A stretch of DNA of 25,978 bases, taken from positions 1 through 25,978 of the forward strand of contig DEQI01000040.1 of the NCBI GenBank assembly GCA_002360295.1. The letters run 5' to 3'. This document shows, one piece after another, positions 1 through 6,838 of this stretch. Position numbers and translations under genes: made by a program. The stretch is from Planococcaceae bacterium UBA3370 (lineage in GTDB: Bacteria; Bacillota; Bacilli; Bacillales_A; Planococcaceae). Below the pieces are notes generated by a model. That model was not told the origin of the DNA, did no database searches, and saw only the letters and a program-made list of their open reading frames with translations. The stretch's first letter is position 1; each line of letters starts with the position of its first letter.

Positions 1-771
1 TATATGCTATTTTTTAACATTATTTTTATTGCTCTTTGCCTCCTACTTGGTTATATCACTTTTAAATGGTCAAATATGTCGCTTAGTACTGCTATTACCG
101 CCAGTGTACCGGGTGCAATAAGTCAGATTATTGTTTTTTCGGAGGAGCAAAAACATATCGATTTAGCAACAGTAACTTATTTCCATATCATACGGGTAGT
201 TGCTGTTGTTGGCTTTGTTCCATTTATTGTTTCCGGTCATGTAGTAAAACGGGAACTAGTCGTTGATTCATCTCCACTTTGGGCTGTTGGTTTATTATTA
301 GTCGCAAGCTACGGATTTGCACGCATAGTAGGAAAAATACACATACCTGTACCTTATTTTTTAGGACCTGTCGTTTTCGGCATTTTACTCAATATCGTTG
401 AAATAAATACACCACATCTGCCGATAGAGTTGTTAAATATCGCTCAAATTGCAGTGGGTGCTTATATCGGATTATTATTAACGCCTAGTTCCATTAAATT
501 GCCTAAAAAAATACTTATTTTTGGTTTCATGAATTCTGTTTTACTCATGTTTGTCAGTTTTCTATGCGCTAAATTACTAATGTTTATGCTTGATTATTCA
601 TATGCAACCAGCTTTTTAAGTACAGCACCCGGTGGTATGGATCAAATGGCGCTTATCGCTACTTCAATCCATGCCGACCCAGATATCGTTACGGTCTTTC
701 AGCTGTTCCGAATGCTATTTTTATCGTTCATCATTTTACCTTTATTGAAGAAATATGCACCTAGTGACTGA
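1..771 (+). CDS. AbrB-family membrane protein, 5'-truncated by window edge
   Basis: This integral membrane protein is open from the first base of the window, so its N-terminus lies outside; the first in-window ATG is at 4. The visible 255+ residues are mostly hydrophobic helices. They carry two related loops, one with VPGAISQ near residue 37 and one with APGGMDQMALIA near residue 210. This internal duplication is typical of the AbrB family (often annotated as ammonia monooxygenase-like or AbrB duplication proteins), which normally runs to about 350 residues. The family is thought to be a transporter or membrane regulator, and the substrate is unknown. The gene ends in its own terminator hairpin at 768-801 and converges on tyrS. 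The family call is good; the function is open. Confidence 0.8.
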   Translation, partial: YMLFFNIIFIALCLLLGYITFKWSNMSLSTAITASVPGAISQIIVFSEEQKHIDLATVTYFHIIRVVAVVGFVPFIVSGHVVKRELVVDSSPLWAVGLLLVASYGFARIVGKIHIPVPYFLGPVVFGILLNIVEINTPHLPIELLNIAQIAVGAYIGLLLTPSSIKLPKKILIFGFMNSVLLMFVSFLCAKLLMFMLDYSYATSFLSTAPGGMDQMALIATSIHADPDIVTVFQLFRMLFLSFIILPLLKKYAPSD

Positions 772-801
772 CCAGTTAGTAAATTTTCTGGTCAGCTTTT
801 T
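768..801 (+). terminator. Intrinsic terminator of the AbrB-family gene
   Basis: An 8-bp perfect stem (CTGACCAG/CTGGTCAG) with a 12-base loop is followed directly by CTTTTTC on the plus strand. The stem overlaps the TGA stop codon of the upstream gene. No U-run follows it on the minus strand, so it serves the plus-strand gene only. Confidence 0.8.
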
Positions 802-807
802 CATTGT

Positions 808-2022
808 TCATTTGATAAATTTCACAAATCTCTTTTTACCGATTTTCATGACTTCTCCATTTATTAGTACGCGTTGTAAATCATCAATCGCTATTTTTTC
901 TTGATCGATTTGTACCCCATCTTGCTTGACGAGTCGTAGAAATTCGCTTTTACTAGAAATGAATCCCATATGAATGAGCTGTGGAATAATATGCTCGATT
1001 GTTTCACGATCAATTTTAATGAGAAGCTCCGGCATATTAGCTGGAATCCCTTTATGACGAAATGCCGATTCATAGTAAGATAATGCTTTCATCATTTCCC
1101 TTTCGCCCCAGTACAGTGATGTAATGATTTTAGCTAATCGGTATTTTATATCCCGAGGATTAACCCCATTGGCTAAATCTAGTTTTATTTGCTCAATCAC
1201 ATCCGGATGCTCATCTGTTGCGAGTTCAAAATACTTGATGATTAATTTATCCGGTACTTCCATTACTTTTTTGAACATCACCTCTGCTGGCTCATTCACA
1301 CCTATATAATTGCCTAAGCTTTTACTCATTTTTTCTACACCATCAAGTCCTTCTAGTAACGGCATAAAAATAGCTATTTGCTTTTCCATTCCAACATGCT
1401 TTTGCAATGTACGTCCCATTAAAATATTAAATGTTTGGTCGGTACCTCCTAATTCCATATCAGCTCGAAGCTCCACTGAATCGTATGCTTGCATTAATGG
1501 ATAGAAGAACTCATGGATTCCAATGGGCACTTGATTTTGGTACCTTTTTTGAAAATCATCTCGTTCTAAAATACGCGCAACCGATGTTGTAGCGGCTAAT
1601 TTTAATACTTCTTCAAATGTTAATTTGGCTAACCATTCACTATTAAAACGTACAACTGTTTTTTCCCGGTCTAGTATTTTGAAAATTTGTTCGCAATATG
1701 TTGCCGCATTTGCCTTTACTTGCTCATCTGAAAGTGCCACACGCCCTTTTGATTTCCCTGTTGGATCGCCAATTCTCCCCGTAAAATCACCAATGACAAT
1801 GACTACCTCATGTCCAAGTTCTTGCATTTGTTTTATTTTTCGTAATACGACCGCATGCCCTAAATGAATATCAGGTGCAGAAGGATCAAGCCCAAGCTTA
1901 ATACTCAAGGGCTTTTGTAGAGCATAGGATTTTTCCAGCTTAGCAAGTAATTCATTTTCATCAACAATATGCTCAGCCCCTTTGGCGATAATTCGAAGTT
2001 GTTCTTTTGGTGTACTTAACAT
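808..2022 (-). CDS. tyrS: Tyrosine--tRNA ligase (TyrZ-type)
   Basis: This class I tyrosyl-tRNA synthetase attaches tyrosine to tRNA-Tyr in the cytoplasm. The HIGH motif is HLGH at residues 53-56, within KLGLDPSAPDIHLGH, and the KMSKS motif is exact at residues 231-235. A C-terminal S4-like RNA-binding segment spans about residues 340-404. The length (404 aa) and the N-terminal signature match the second tyrosyl synthetase type of Bacillus (TyrZ) rather than the TyrS type. The start was chosen at ATG 2022, residue 14 of the longer open frame, because TTAAGGAGATG lies about 10 bases upstream; the longer frame has no good ribosome site. It is preceded by a tyrosine T-box leader, so expression should rise when tRNA-Tyr is uncharged. 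The gene stands alone on its transcript. Confidence 0.96.
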   Translation of the reverse strand: MLSTPKEQLRIIAKGAEHIVDENELLAKLEKSYALQKPLSIKLGLDPSAPDIHLGHAVVLRKIKQMQELGHEVVIVIGDFTGRIGDPTGKSKGRVALSDEQVKANAATYCEQIFKILDREKTVVRFNSEWLAKLTFEEVLKLAATTSVARILERDDFQKRYQNQVPIGIHEFFYPLMQAYDSVELRADMELGGTDQTFNILMGRTLQKHVGMEKQIAIFMPLLEGLDGVEKMSKSLGNYIGVNEPAEVMFKKVMEVPDKLIIKYFELATDEHPDVIEQIKLDLANGVNPRDIKYRLAKIITSLYWGEREMMKALSYYESAFRHKGIPANMPELLIKIDRETIEHIIPQLIHMGFISSKSEFLRLVKQDGVQIDQEKIAIDDLQRVLINGEVMKIGKKRFVKFIK

Positions 2023-2078
2023 TTTGTAACATCTCCTTAAAGTTTTTTCCAACATTCGCAAGGTCTATAAAAAGGCAT

Positions 2079-2375
2079 AAAAAAACTCGCCCTTTTGGAT
2101 TTTCCAAAAGGACGAGCGAATATCTCGTGTTACCACCTTCGTTTGTAAACAATTCACATTGCCTACCTCATTAAGTACGGTCATAAGACGATACTTTTGC
2201 ACATGATTACGGGTGCTCACCGTCGTAGCCTACTTGAATTTCCGTTCGGTACGCAGCTCCAAGATGTATTCACAGCTTCAGAACATGCGCCTCTCATCAA
2301 CCGGCAACTTTCTGTTCATTCGTCCAACTGCTACTCGTTCTTATCATAGCCTTTTTCTTATACTCCAATTTATCA
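2079..2375 (-). ncRNA. T-box leader (tyrosine-specific) with attenuator terminator
   Basis: Read on the minus strand, the leader contains the T-box core GAAGGTGGTAACACG at 2140-2126. An upstream specifier loop of the form GTGAATACATC places UAC, a tyrosine codon, at 2268-2266. A terminator follows: a 13-bp stem (CTCGTCCTTTTGG/CCAAAAGGGCGAG, one G-U pair) with a 5-base loop and a run of seven U at 2079-2118. The T-box sequence can form the competing antiterminator when uncharged tRNA-Tyr binds. The matching codon and the downstream tyrosyl synthetase agree with each other. The 5' boundary is approximate. Confidence 0.95.
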
Positions 2376-2409
2376 CAAATCTTCGTTATGCAAACATTAA
2401 ATTAAAACT

Positions 2410-2437
2410 ATTGTAAACTTTTATAATTATTTGTCAA
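2410..2437 (-). promoter_or_regulatory. Sigma-A promoter for the tyrS T-box transcript
   Basis: On the minus strand an exact TTGACA (2437-2432) is separated by 16 bases from TACAAT (2415-2410), five of six to consensus. A transcription start near 2403 would give a leader of about 380 bases, the right size for a T-box plus ribosome site. Confidence 0.75.
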
Positions 2438-2450
2438 CTAATCAAAAATG

Positions 2451-2485
2451 AAAGTGCATTTACTTCTGATAGGATGTGACACTTT
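2451..2485 (-). terminator. Possible weak terminator downstream of hisS
   Basis: AAAGTG/CACTTT form a 6-bp stem with a few inner pairs and a long loop. On the minus strand it is followed by CATTTTTG, about 160 bases past the hisS stop. On the plus strand it is followed by seven T, but no plus-strand gene precedes it. The stem is short, so this is tentative. Confidence 0.35.
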
Positions 2486-2646
2486 TTTTAAATAATATAG
2501 GGTTATCCCAAAAATCGAATTTGCTATAAAGTACAGCACACTTCATTCCTGTGCTCACTATTACTAATAAATAATTCTGAATAATACATTTAACTAAATA
2601 TCAATCTCAAGTTATGATGAATCAATAATATACCCATTCATATATT

Positions 2647-3933
2647 TTATTTAAATTTAAACTCCACTACTTTTTCCTCACCAGTAAGCATGTCTTTCAT
2701 TTTATAACGACCTTCATTTACTTCTTTCTCGCCTAAGATAATGACATATGGGTACCCTTCTTTATTTGCTTTATTCATAGCCTTCGTTAGTTTTTTATTA
2801 CTCATTTCGAGTTCAACCTTCAACCCTTGCTTACGGAGTTCAGTAGCTAAAAATAGCGACTCTTTCATAGTGCCTATCGGAATTATATAAATATCTACAT
2901 CAGTCTTTTTATTTGATGATTGATTCATTAATTCCAGTGCGGTATAAATAACATCCAAACCAAATGATATACCAACAGTAGAAAACGATTCCGCAGATCC
3001 TAATAAGCCTGCAATGGCATTATCATAGCGTCCACCACTACCAATACTTGATTTAATTATGCCGTCTGGTAAAAAGATTTCATAAATTGTCCCTGTATAA
3101 ATTTCTAAGCCGCGCGCTAAAAAAGGATTAAATAGACACTTTTCTTGAATACCTAAATAACATAAAAATCCATCGAGTTCCTGTAATTCTACCAAGCCTT
3201 GCTGCATTTGCTCATTGTCTTTAGTAAATGGTTCAAAATAGTCATACGTTCGATTATTACTTGCATGTAAAAATGTTTGAATCGCTGCAATATTTTGTTC
3301 TGACAACCCTTGTTCTTTTAATTCCTCTAACACACCTTGAACACCGATTTTTTCAAGCTTATCGATTGTTAGTATGACACGGTTCAGCTGGTCTTTAGGT
3401 GTCTGTAGCACTTCAAGCATTCCTGTTAATAGCTTACGGTTATTGTATTGAATATTAACATTTAGCTGCAGCTTTTCAAATGCTTTTAAGCACATCATCA
3501 TTAATTCTGCTTCCGCTACTTGAGAAGACACGCCGACAATATCTACATCACACTGCGTAAATTCACGGAATCGCCCTGCTTTTATCGGCCCATCACGAAA
3601 AACTTTCCCAATTTCATAGCGTTTAAATGGCATATTAATGGTCGGATTCATCGCTACCACTTTAGCAAAAGGGATCGTTAAATCATATCGCAGTGCTAAA
3701 TCACGTCCCCCTCGGTCCGAGAGCGTATACATTTCTTCTAATATTTCTGCACCGCCCCCATATTTTGAACTCATTAAATATGTATAATTTAAAATCGGTG
3801 TTTCTAATGGTTTGCAGCCATATTCAATAAATGTATCCTCTAACGTTCTTCTAATTTTTCTTCTAACCATTTCTTGCTCAGGCAAATAATCTTGTGTCCC
3901 TCTAACATTTTGATAATCCATCTTTTTCATCAT
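2647..3933 (-). CDS. hisS: Histidine--tRNA ligase, divergent second type
   Basis: This class II synthetase charges tRNA-His. Motif 2 reads KRYEIGKVFRDG followed by RFREFTQCDVDIVG. The histidine-specific HisA motif is LARGLEIYTG and HisB is SSIGSGGRYD. A C-terminal anticodon-binding domain starts around residue 325 (DVDIYIIPIG). Length is 428 aa, usual for HisRS. The REF-QCD-DI-G and LARGLxxYTG wording is closer to archaeal/eukaryotic HisRS than to the LVRGLDYYTG of the common bacterial enzyme, matching the alternative HisRS some Bacillus species carry beside the main one. The start is ATG 3933, with a second ATG at 3930; CGGAGG lies 5-8 bases upstream. It is preceded by a histidine-rich leader frame and an intrinsic terminator. 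Whether a housekeeping hisS exists elsewhere cannot be seen here. Confidence 0.93.
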   Translation of the reverse strand: MMKKMDYQNVRGTQDYLPEQEMVRRKIRRTLEDTFIEYGCKPLETPILNYTYLMSSKYGGGAEILEEMYTLSDRGGRDLALRYDLTIPFAKVVAMNPTINMPFKRYEIGKVFRDGPIKAGRFREFTQCDVDIVGVSSQVAEAELMMMCLKAFEKLQLNVNIQYNNRKLLTGMLEVLQTPKDQLNRVILTIDKLEKIGVQGVLEELKEQGLSEQNIAAIQTFLHASNNRTYDYFEPFTKDNEQMQQGLVELQELDGFLCYLGIQEKCLFNPFLARGLEIYTGTIYEIFLPDGIIKSSIGSGGRYDNAIAGLLGSAESFSTVGISFGLDVIYTALELMNQSSNKKTDVDIYIIPIGTMKESLFLATELRKQGLKVELEMSNKKLTKAMNKANKEGYPYVIILGEKEVNEGRYKMKDMLTGEEKVVEFKFK

Positions 3934-3953
3934 CCATACCTCCGTTTTTTAGG

Positions 3954-4005
3954 AAAATAAAAAACCGCATCAGATAAAGAATCCTTCTCTTTATCCATAC
4001 GATTT
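3954..4005 (-). terminator. Attenuator terminator in the hisS leader
   Basis: On the minus strand GATAAAGA and TCTTTATC pair around a 7-base loop. The stem extends through a small bulge with CGTAT/ATGCG (one G-U pair) and is followed by GTTTTTTATTTT. It lies between the leader frame and the hisS ribosome site, so it would stop transcription before hisS unless prevented. Its 5' arm repeats ATCGTAT, which is also in the 3' arm of the hairpin just upstream, giving a basis for mutually exclusive pairing. Confidence 0.85.
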
Positions 4006-4014
4006 CATGAAAAA

Positions 4015-4059
4015 TAGTCTTCCTATATACGATGAGTACTGATCGTTATAGCAAGACTA
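4015..4059 (-). promoter_or_regulatory. Large leader hairpin beginning at the leader-peptide stop codon
   Basis: On the minus strand this 45-base element folds as TAGTCTT/AAGACTA, then CTATA/TATAG, then ACGAT/ATCGT around an 8-base loop, with one bulged A and one G-G mismatch. The first three bases of the 5' arm are the TAG stop of the leader peptide. A ribosome paused on the His codons 6-14 bases upstream would therefore overlap the 5' arm. The 5' arm can in principle also pair with ATCGTAT of the terminator, which makes this the likely switch element. Confidence 0.7.
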
Positions 4060-4113
4060 GTATGTATGATGATGGTTTGTAGATGATTGAACAACTTGCT
4101 TTAGGCTTGTCAT
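4057..4113 (-). CDS. Histidine leader peptide (18 aa) of hisS attenuator
   Basis: A short frame encodes MTSLKQVVQSSTNHHHTY and then TAG. It has an excellent ribosome site (AAGGAGGGG, 7 bases before ATG 4113) and sits just downstream of a consensus promoter. Three consecutive CAT codons are the 14th-16th codons, two codons before the stop, and the downstream gene charges histidine. This is the classic layout of a transcription-attenuation leader peptide: when His-tRNA-His is scarce the ribosome should pause on the triplet and change folding of the RNA ahead of the terminator. Leader-peptide control is well known for amino-acid operons in enteric bacteria; for aminoacyl-tRNA synthetases in Firmicutes the usual device is a T-box, and no T-box core is visible here. 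The frame itself is seen directly; its regulatory role is inferred. Confidence 0.82.
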   Translation of the reverse strand: MTSLKQVVQSSTNHHHTY

Positions 4114-4139
4114 AATGAACCCCTCCTTAATTTCGTATG

Positions 4140-4169
4140 ACTATAACAAACCGTCGTATCTATTGTCAA
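4140..4169 (-). promoter_or_regulatory. Sigma-A promoter of the hisS leader transcript
   Basis: On the minus strand an exact TTGACA (4169-4164) lies 18 bases from TATAGT (4145-4140); a 17-base reading gives TTATAG. The start would fall near 4133, about 20 bases before the leader-peptide ATG. Confidence 0.85.
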
Positions 4170-4189
4170 TGTTTTCCGAAAAATCAAAA

Positions 4190-4609
4190 TTAGATGACAG
4201 ATAATTTATTCGCTTTTTTAAACTTTAGGTATACTAATAAATAGAACAATGAAGTTAGTAAAGAGAAGATTTCATAGTTTACGTTAATTAATAAATTTCC
4301 TCCAAATAAAGGCGTTGTGAAAATCAAATAAAGAGGATATTGAATAGACGCAATAACATCTAAAATTGCGTATTCAAACATAAAACTCTCAAATGTCGTG
4401 ATAAGGAAAACGATTATCCCTGAAATCATACCTACCAGAGAAAATACCGCTAGCTTTTTATCACTTTTTCTAGCGTATGTGAAGAAGACAGTCAAAAATA
4501 TTAAAGATGCGATTAAGTTCAATAAAGTCATATTTAAGTCTGGGTGTTTAAGAGCTGGCATTAAATTTATTGAAAAAGCAACTAAGTAAGCGCAGATAAC
4601 AATAATCAT
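4190..4609 (-). CDS. Small membrane protein of unknown function
   Basis: This 139-residue protein is mostly hydrophobic, with about four membrane-spanning stretches: roughly residues 2-20, 27-47, 53-72 and a longer pair between 78 and 130. A basic loop (ARKSDKK) lies near residue 48 and the C-terminus is basic (KFKKANK). I do not recognise the family. The ribosome site AAGGAGG sits 7 bases before ATG 4609. Its promoter region carries a perfect 7-bp inverted repeat over the predicted -10 box, so a dedicated repressor is plausible. It is monocistronic: the leader promoter of hisS is just downstream on the same strand, and the reductase gene at 4797 is divergent. Confidence 0.7.
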   Translation of the reverse strand: MIIVICAYLVAFSINLMPALKHPDLNMTLLNLIASLIFLTVFFTYARKSDKKLAVFSLVGMISGIIVFLITTFESFMFEYAILDVIASIQYPLYLIFTTPLFGGNLLINVNYEIFSLLTSLFYLLVYLKFKKANKLSVI

Positions 4610-4631
4610 TAGTTTCCTCCTTATTTAATAC

Positions 4632-4676
4632 AGTGTAATTTTACACTTTTTACAACAACTTGTAAATCGTTTTCGG
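4632..4676 (-). promoter_or_regulatory. Promoter with overlapping palindromic operator
   Basis: On the minus strand TTTACA and TAAAAT are 17 bases apart, each five of six to sigma-A consensus. The -10 box lies inside the perfect inverted repeat AGTGTAA-AA-TTACACT at 4632-4647. A 7-bp dyad centred on the -10 box is a typical repressor site; the regulator is not identified. Confidence 0.55.
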
Positions 4677-4796
4677 TGGAACAATGGTATTTTCCCATTA
4701 ATTATCCTTCTACCGCTTAGGCTTTTCACATTTCATACAGGTATGTTTTGTCCTATTCTATACATGTGCTAACATGTGAAAGAAAGGATGATAAAA

Positions 4797-5324
4797 ATGA
4801 CACAAAAACGCAAAATAATACTATACATTGCTACTTCCATTGATGGCTATATTGCTAACGAGGATGGTACGCTAGAATGGTTAGAATCAACAGAAGTTGA
4901 AGGAGATAGTGGATACAACACGCTTCTAGAAAGAATTGATACTGTCATCATGGGGAAAAGAACTTATGACATTGTTCGTGGATTTGAAATGGATTATCCT
5001 TATACGAACCTTACTAATTATGTCTTTTCAACATCCATGGAAGGTAAAGATGAGTATGTAGAATTTATTAAAGAAGATGTCAAAACCTTCATGACAAATT
5101 TAAAAAATCAACCTGGAAAAGATATATGGCTCATTGGCGGTGGAAATTTAGCTCGGGAATTTTTCAAGGAAAACTTAATAGACGAATTCCAGCTTGCCAT
5201 TGCCCCTGTTATTTTAGGAAAAGGGATTTCTCTCTATATAGGTGGAGATATCGAAACAAAATTCACCTTATCAAAAGTTGAAAAACTTGGGCAATTGGCT
5301 ATGCTGCATTACATTAAAAAATAA
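4797..5324 (+). CDS. Dihydrofolate reductase-family protein (RibD C-terminal fold)
   Basis: The 175-residue protein has the RibD_C/DHFR-like fold: an N-terminal strand KIILYIATSIDGYIA with the ISxDG-type signature, MGKRTYD near residue 60, and the nucleotide-binding segment WLIGGGNLAREF near residue 117. Family members are small cytoplasmic reductases such as B. subtilis YwjB/YyaP, usually of unknown substrate and not the housekeeping folate enzyme. The start at ATG 4797 is preferred: GAAAGGAT is about 8 bases upstream, while the GTG at 4776 and the ATG at 4788 have no suitable site. The gene is alone on the plus strand. The direct repeat ACATGTG-CTA-ACATGTG (4762-4778) lies just upstream. 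Confidence 0.88.
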   Translation: MTQKRKIILYIATSIDGYIANEDGTLEWLESTEVEGDSGYNTLLERIDTVIMGKRTYDIVRGFEMDYPYTNLTNYVFSTSMEGKDEYVEFIKEDVKTFMTNLKNQPGKDIWLIGGGNLAREFFKENLIDEFQLAIAPVILGKGISLYIGGDIETKFTLSKVEKLGQLAMLHYIKK

Positions 5325-5349
5325 TGTTACATGTACAATTTCTAAATGC

Positions 5350-5406
5350 AAAAAAAAACTATAAAAGAGTTCTCCTTGGGTAAACGCAATTTTACACGAG
5401 GAGAAC
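5350..5406 (-). terminator. Terminator downstream of the DinB-fold gene
   Basis: GTTCTCCT/AGGAGAAC pair in an 8-bp stem with an inner GTAAA/TTTAC stem. On the minus strand the structure is followed by TCTTTTATAG and then a run of at least nine T. The U-run is offset by about 10 bases, so efficiency is uncertain; it is the only candidate end for the 5946-5437 transcript. Confidence 0.5.
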
Positions 5407-5436
5407 CAAAATAGGTTGTAAAAGATTATTTAATAG

Positions 5437-5946
5437 CTAATCCATAGCACAGAATAATTTGATCTCTTTTATTTGTTCAATATGTCGTTGCTCATGTAAG
5501 TAAATTAGTTCCACCCATTGATCAAGCGGTAGATCCCCGAAAGCAGGATGTCTCACTGATTTTTCTGCTAATATGGAGACGTCTTCTATCATACTAATAA
5601 TAGTCATCATTTTTTCTCTCGAATCGTTTAATAAATCAATTATTTGTTGAATTTCAAACGATTCAGCTGCCGGTTCTACTATTTGTGGAGCCTTTAACTT
5701 TTTCGTTCTATCCAAAATAAGTTCAACATTTTTACGTTCTTGTTGAGTAGCTTCATTCGCATTTAATCCCCATGCAATTGCCTTCATAGTTGCTTCTTCC
5801 ACTAAAACTAAGTGATGACAAACTTGCGCTATACTCCATTTATCTTTATCGGGCTTACTATTAAATTGGACATCATTTAATAAAGTAATCTCATTCACTA
5901 GGTGATTTCTCGTTTCACCAAGCTTATCTTGCACGAATTTGTTCAT
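5437..5946 (-). CDS. DinB-superfamily protein
   Basis: A 169-residue helical-bundle protein of the DinB/YfiT superfamily. The metal-site histidines are visible: HH in KWSIAQVCHHLVLVEE near residue 45, and the pair in HEQRH near residue 155. The family includes thiol transferases and many stress proteins of unknown substrate. The start was set at ATG 5946, just after GGGGGGAATTTC, rather than at the ATG 16 codons upstream, because homologous proteins begin at this helix and the ribosome site is here. It is the last gene of a minus-strand run (kinase, frameshifted hydrolase, hydrolase, DinB) and is followed by a terminator hairpin. A 96-base gap separates it from the hydrolase, so it could also have its own promoter. 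Confidence 0.83.
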   Translation of the reverse strand: MNKFVQDKLGETRNHLVNEITLLNDVQFNSKPDKDKWSIAQVCHHLVLVEEATMKAIAWGLNANEATQQERKNVELILDRTKKLKAPQIVEPAAESFEIQQIIDLLNDSREKMMTIISMIEDVSILAEKSVRHPAFGDLPLDQWVELIYLHEQRHIEQIKEIKLFCAMD

Positions 5947-6042
5947 GAAATTCCCCCCTACACTAGAGAATAGTTCCTCTACGATAGTATGCATCCTCTA
6001 TATGGTTGTAGTACTATAGTCTGTTTTTTGATCGATTCTACC

Positions 6043-6813
6043 TTAACTAATTATTTTACCTTCTGGGAGCTTTTCTTTCTCTATCCACTCTTCTATCATC
6101 TGATTAAAAAAATGTGGCTTTGCTAATGAAATGCCATGCCCGATATTAGATAAAATAACCCCTTTGCTATTCGGATTATTTGTTATTAGATCAATAGCAG
6201 ACTTTATCATAATCCCCTTCTCCTTTTCACCTACAGTAATAAGAATCTTAGTTTGTGCTTTATGGAATTGCTCTGGTATATGGAATGCCATATTTTCCTG
6301 TAATATTCTTACTAGAGTTTCACATTTCATTGCTGTACTATCCGTATAATATTGTTCAAAATAGTCTGGATCTACATAAAGTGTTTTTGCTTGGAGTTTT
6401 GAAAATAACCTTATTTTTATGAGTGGATATGTACATTTTACGGAAAGGCTAATTAAGCTTTTGCTAAAAGGCATTGGTCGTACTAGCGCACTATTAACGA
6501 TGGCTAAGTCAATCAACTGTGAATTTATGCTTACCATTTGGACTGCAATTTGTGCTCCTAATGAAAAGCCGATGATGATCACTTGTTTATTCGGTGCTTT
6601 TTCTTCAATTAAAGCGAGTAACATTTCCGCGCTTCTCTTTATAGAGAAATATTCGGTATTGTCGCTCTTCCCTTGCTCAGGTAAATCAGGTACGATGCAA
6701 TGGTAATGGGTAAAATACTGAATTTGCTTGTCCCACATCCAGCCGCTAACGCCACCACCATGTAAAAACAGCATTAATGGAGCGCTTTTATCGCCGTATT
6801 CATCATAATGCAT
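6043..6813 (-). CDS. Alpha/beta hydrolase
   Basis: This 256-residue single-domain alpha/beta-fold hydrolase carries the oxyanion loop HGGG at residues 18-21, the nucleophile elbow GFSLG with Ser84, and the catalytic histidine in NIGHGIS at His226. No signal peptide is seen, so it should be cytoplasmic. Substrate cannot be read from the sequence; the family spans esterases, lactonases and haloperoxidase-like enzymes. ATG 6813 has AGGAGG about 11 bases upstream. It starts 25 bases after the stop of the frameshifted hydrolase 6839-7485 and is probably co-transcribed with it. Confidence 0.87.
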   Translation of the reverse strand: MHYDEYGDKSAPLMLFLHGGGVSGWMWDKQIQYFTHYHCIVPDLPEQGKSDNTEYFSIKRSAEMLLALIEEKAPNKQVIIIGFSLGAQIAVQMVSINSQLIDLAIVNSALVRPMPFSKSLISLSVKCTYPLIKIRLFSKLQAKTLYVDPDYFEQYYTDSTAMKCETLVRILQENMAFHIPEQFHKAQTKILITVGEKEKGIMIKSAIDLITNNPNSKGVILSNIGHGISLAKPHFFNQMIEEWIEKEKLPEGKIIS

Positions 6814-6838
6814 TGTTTTATACTTTCCTCCTTAGTGA

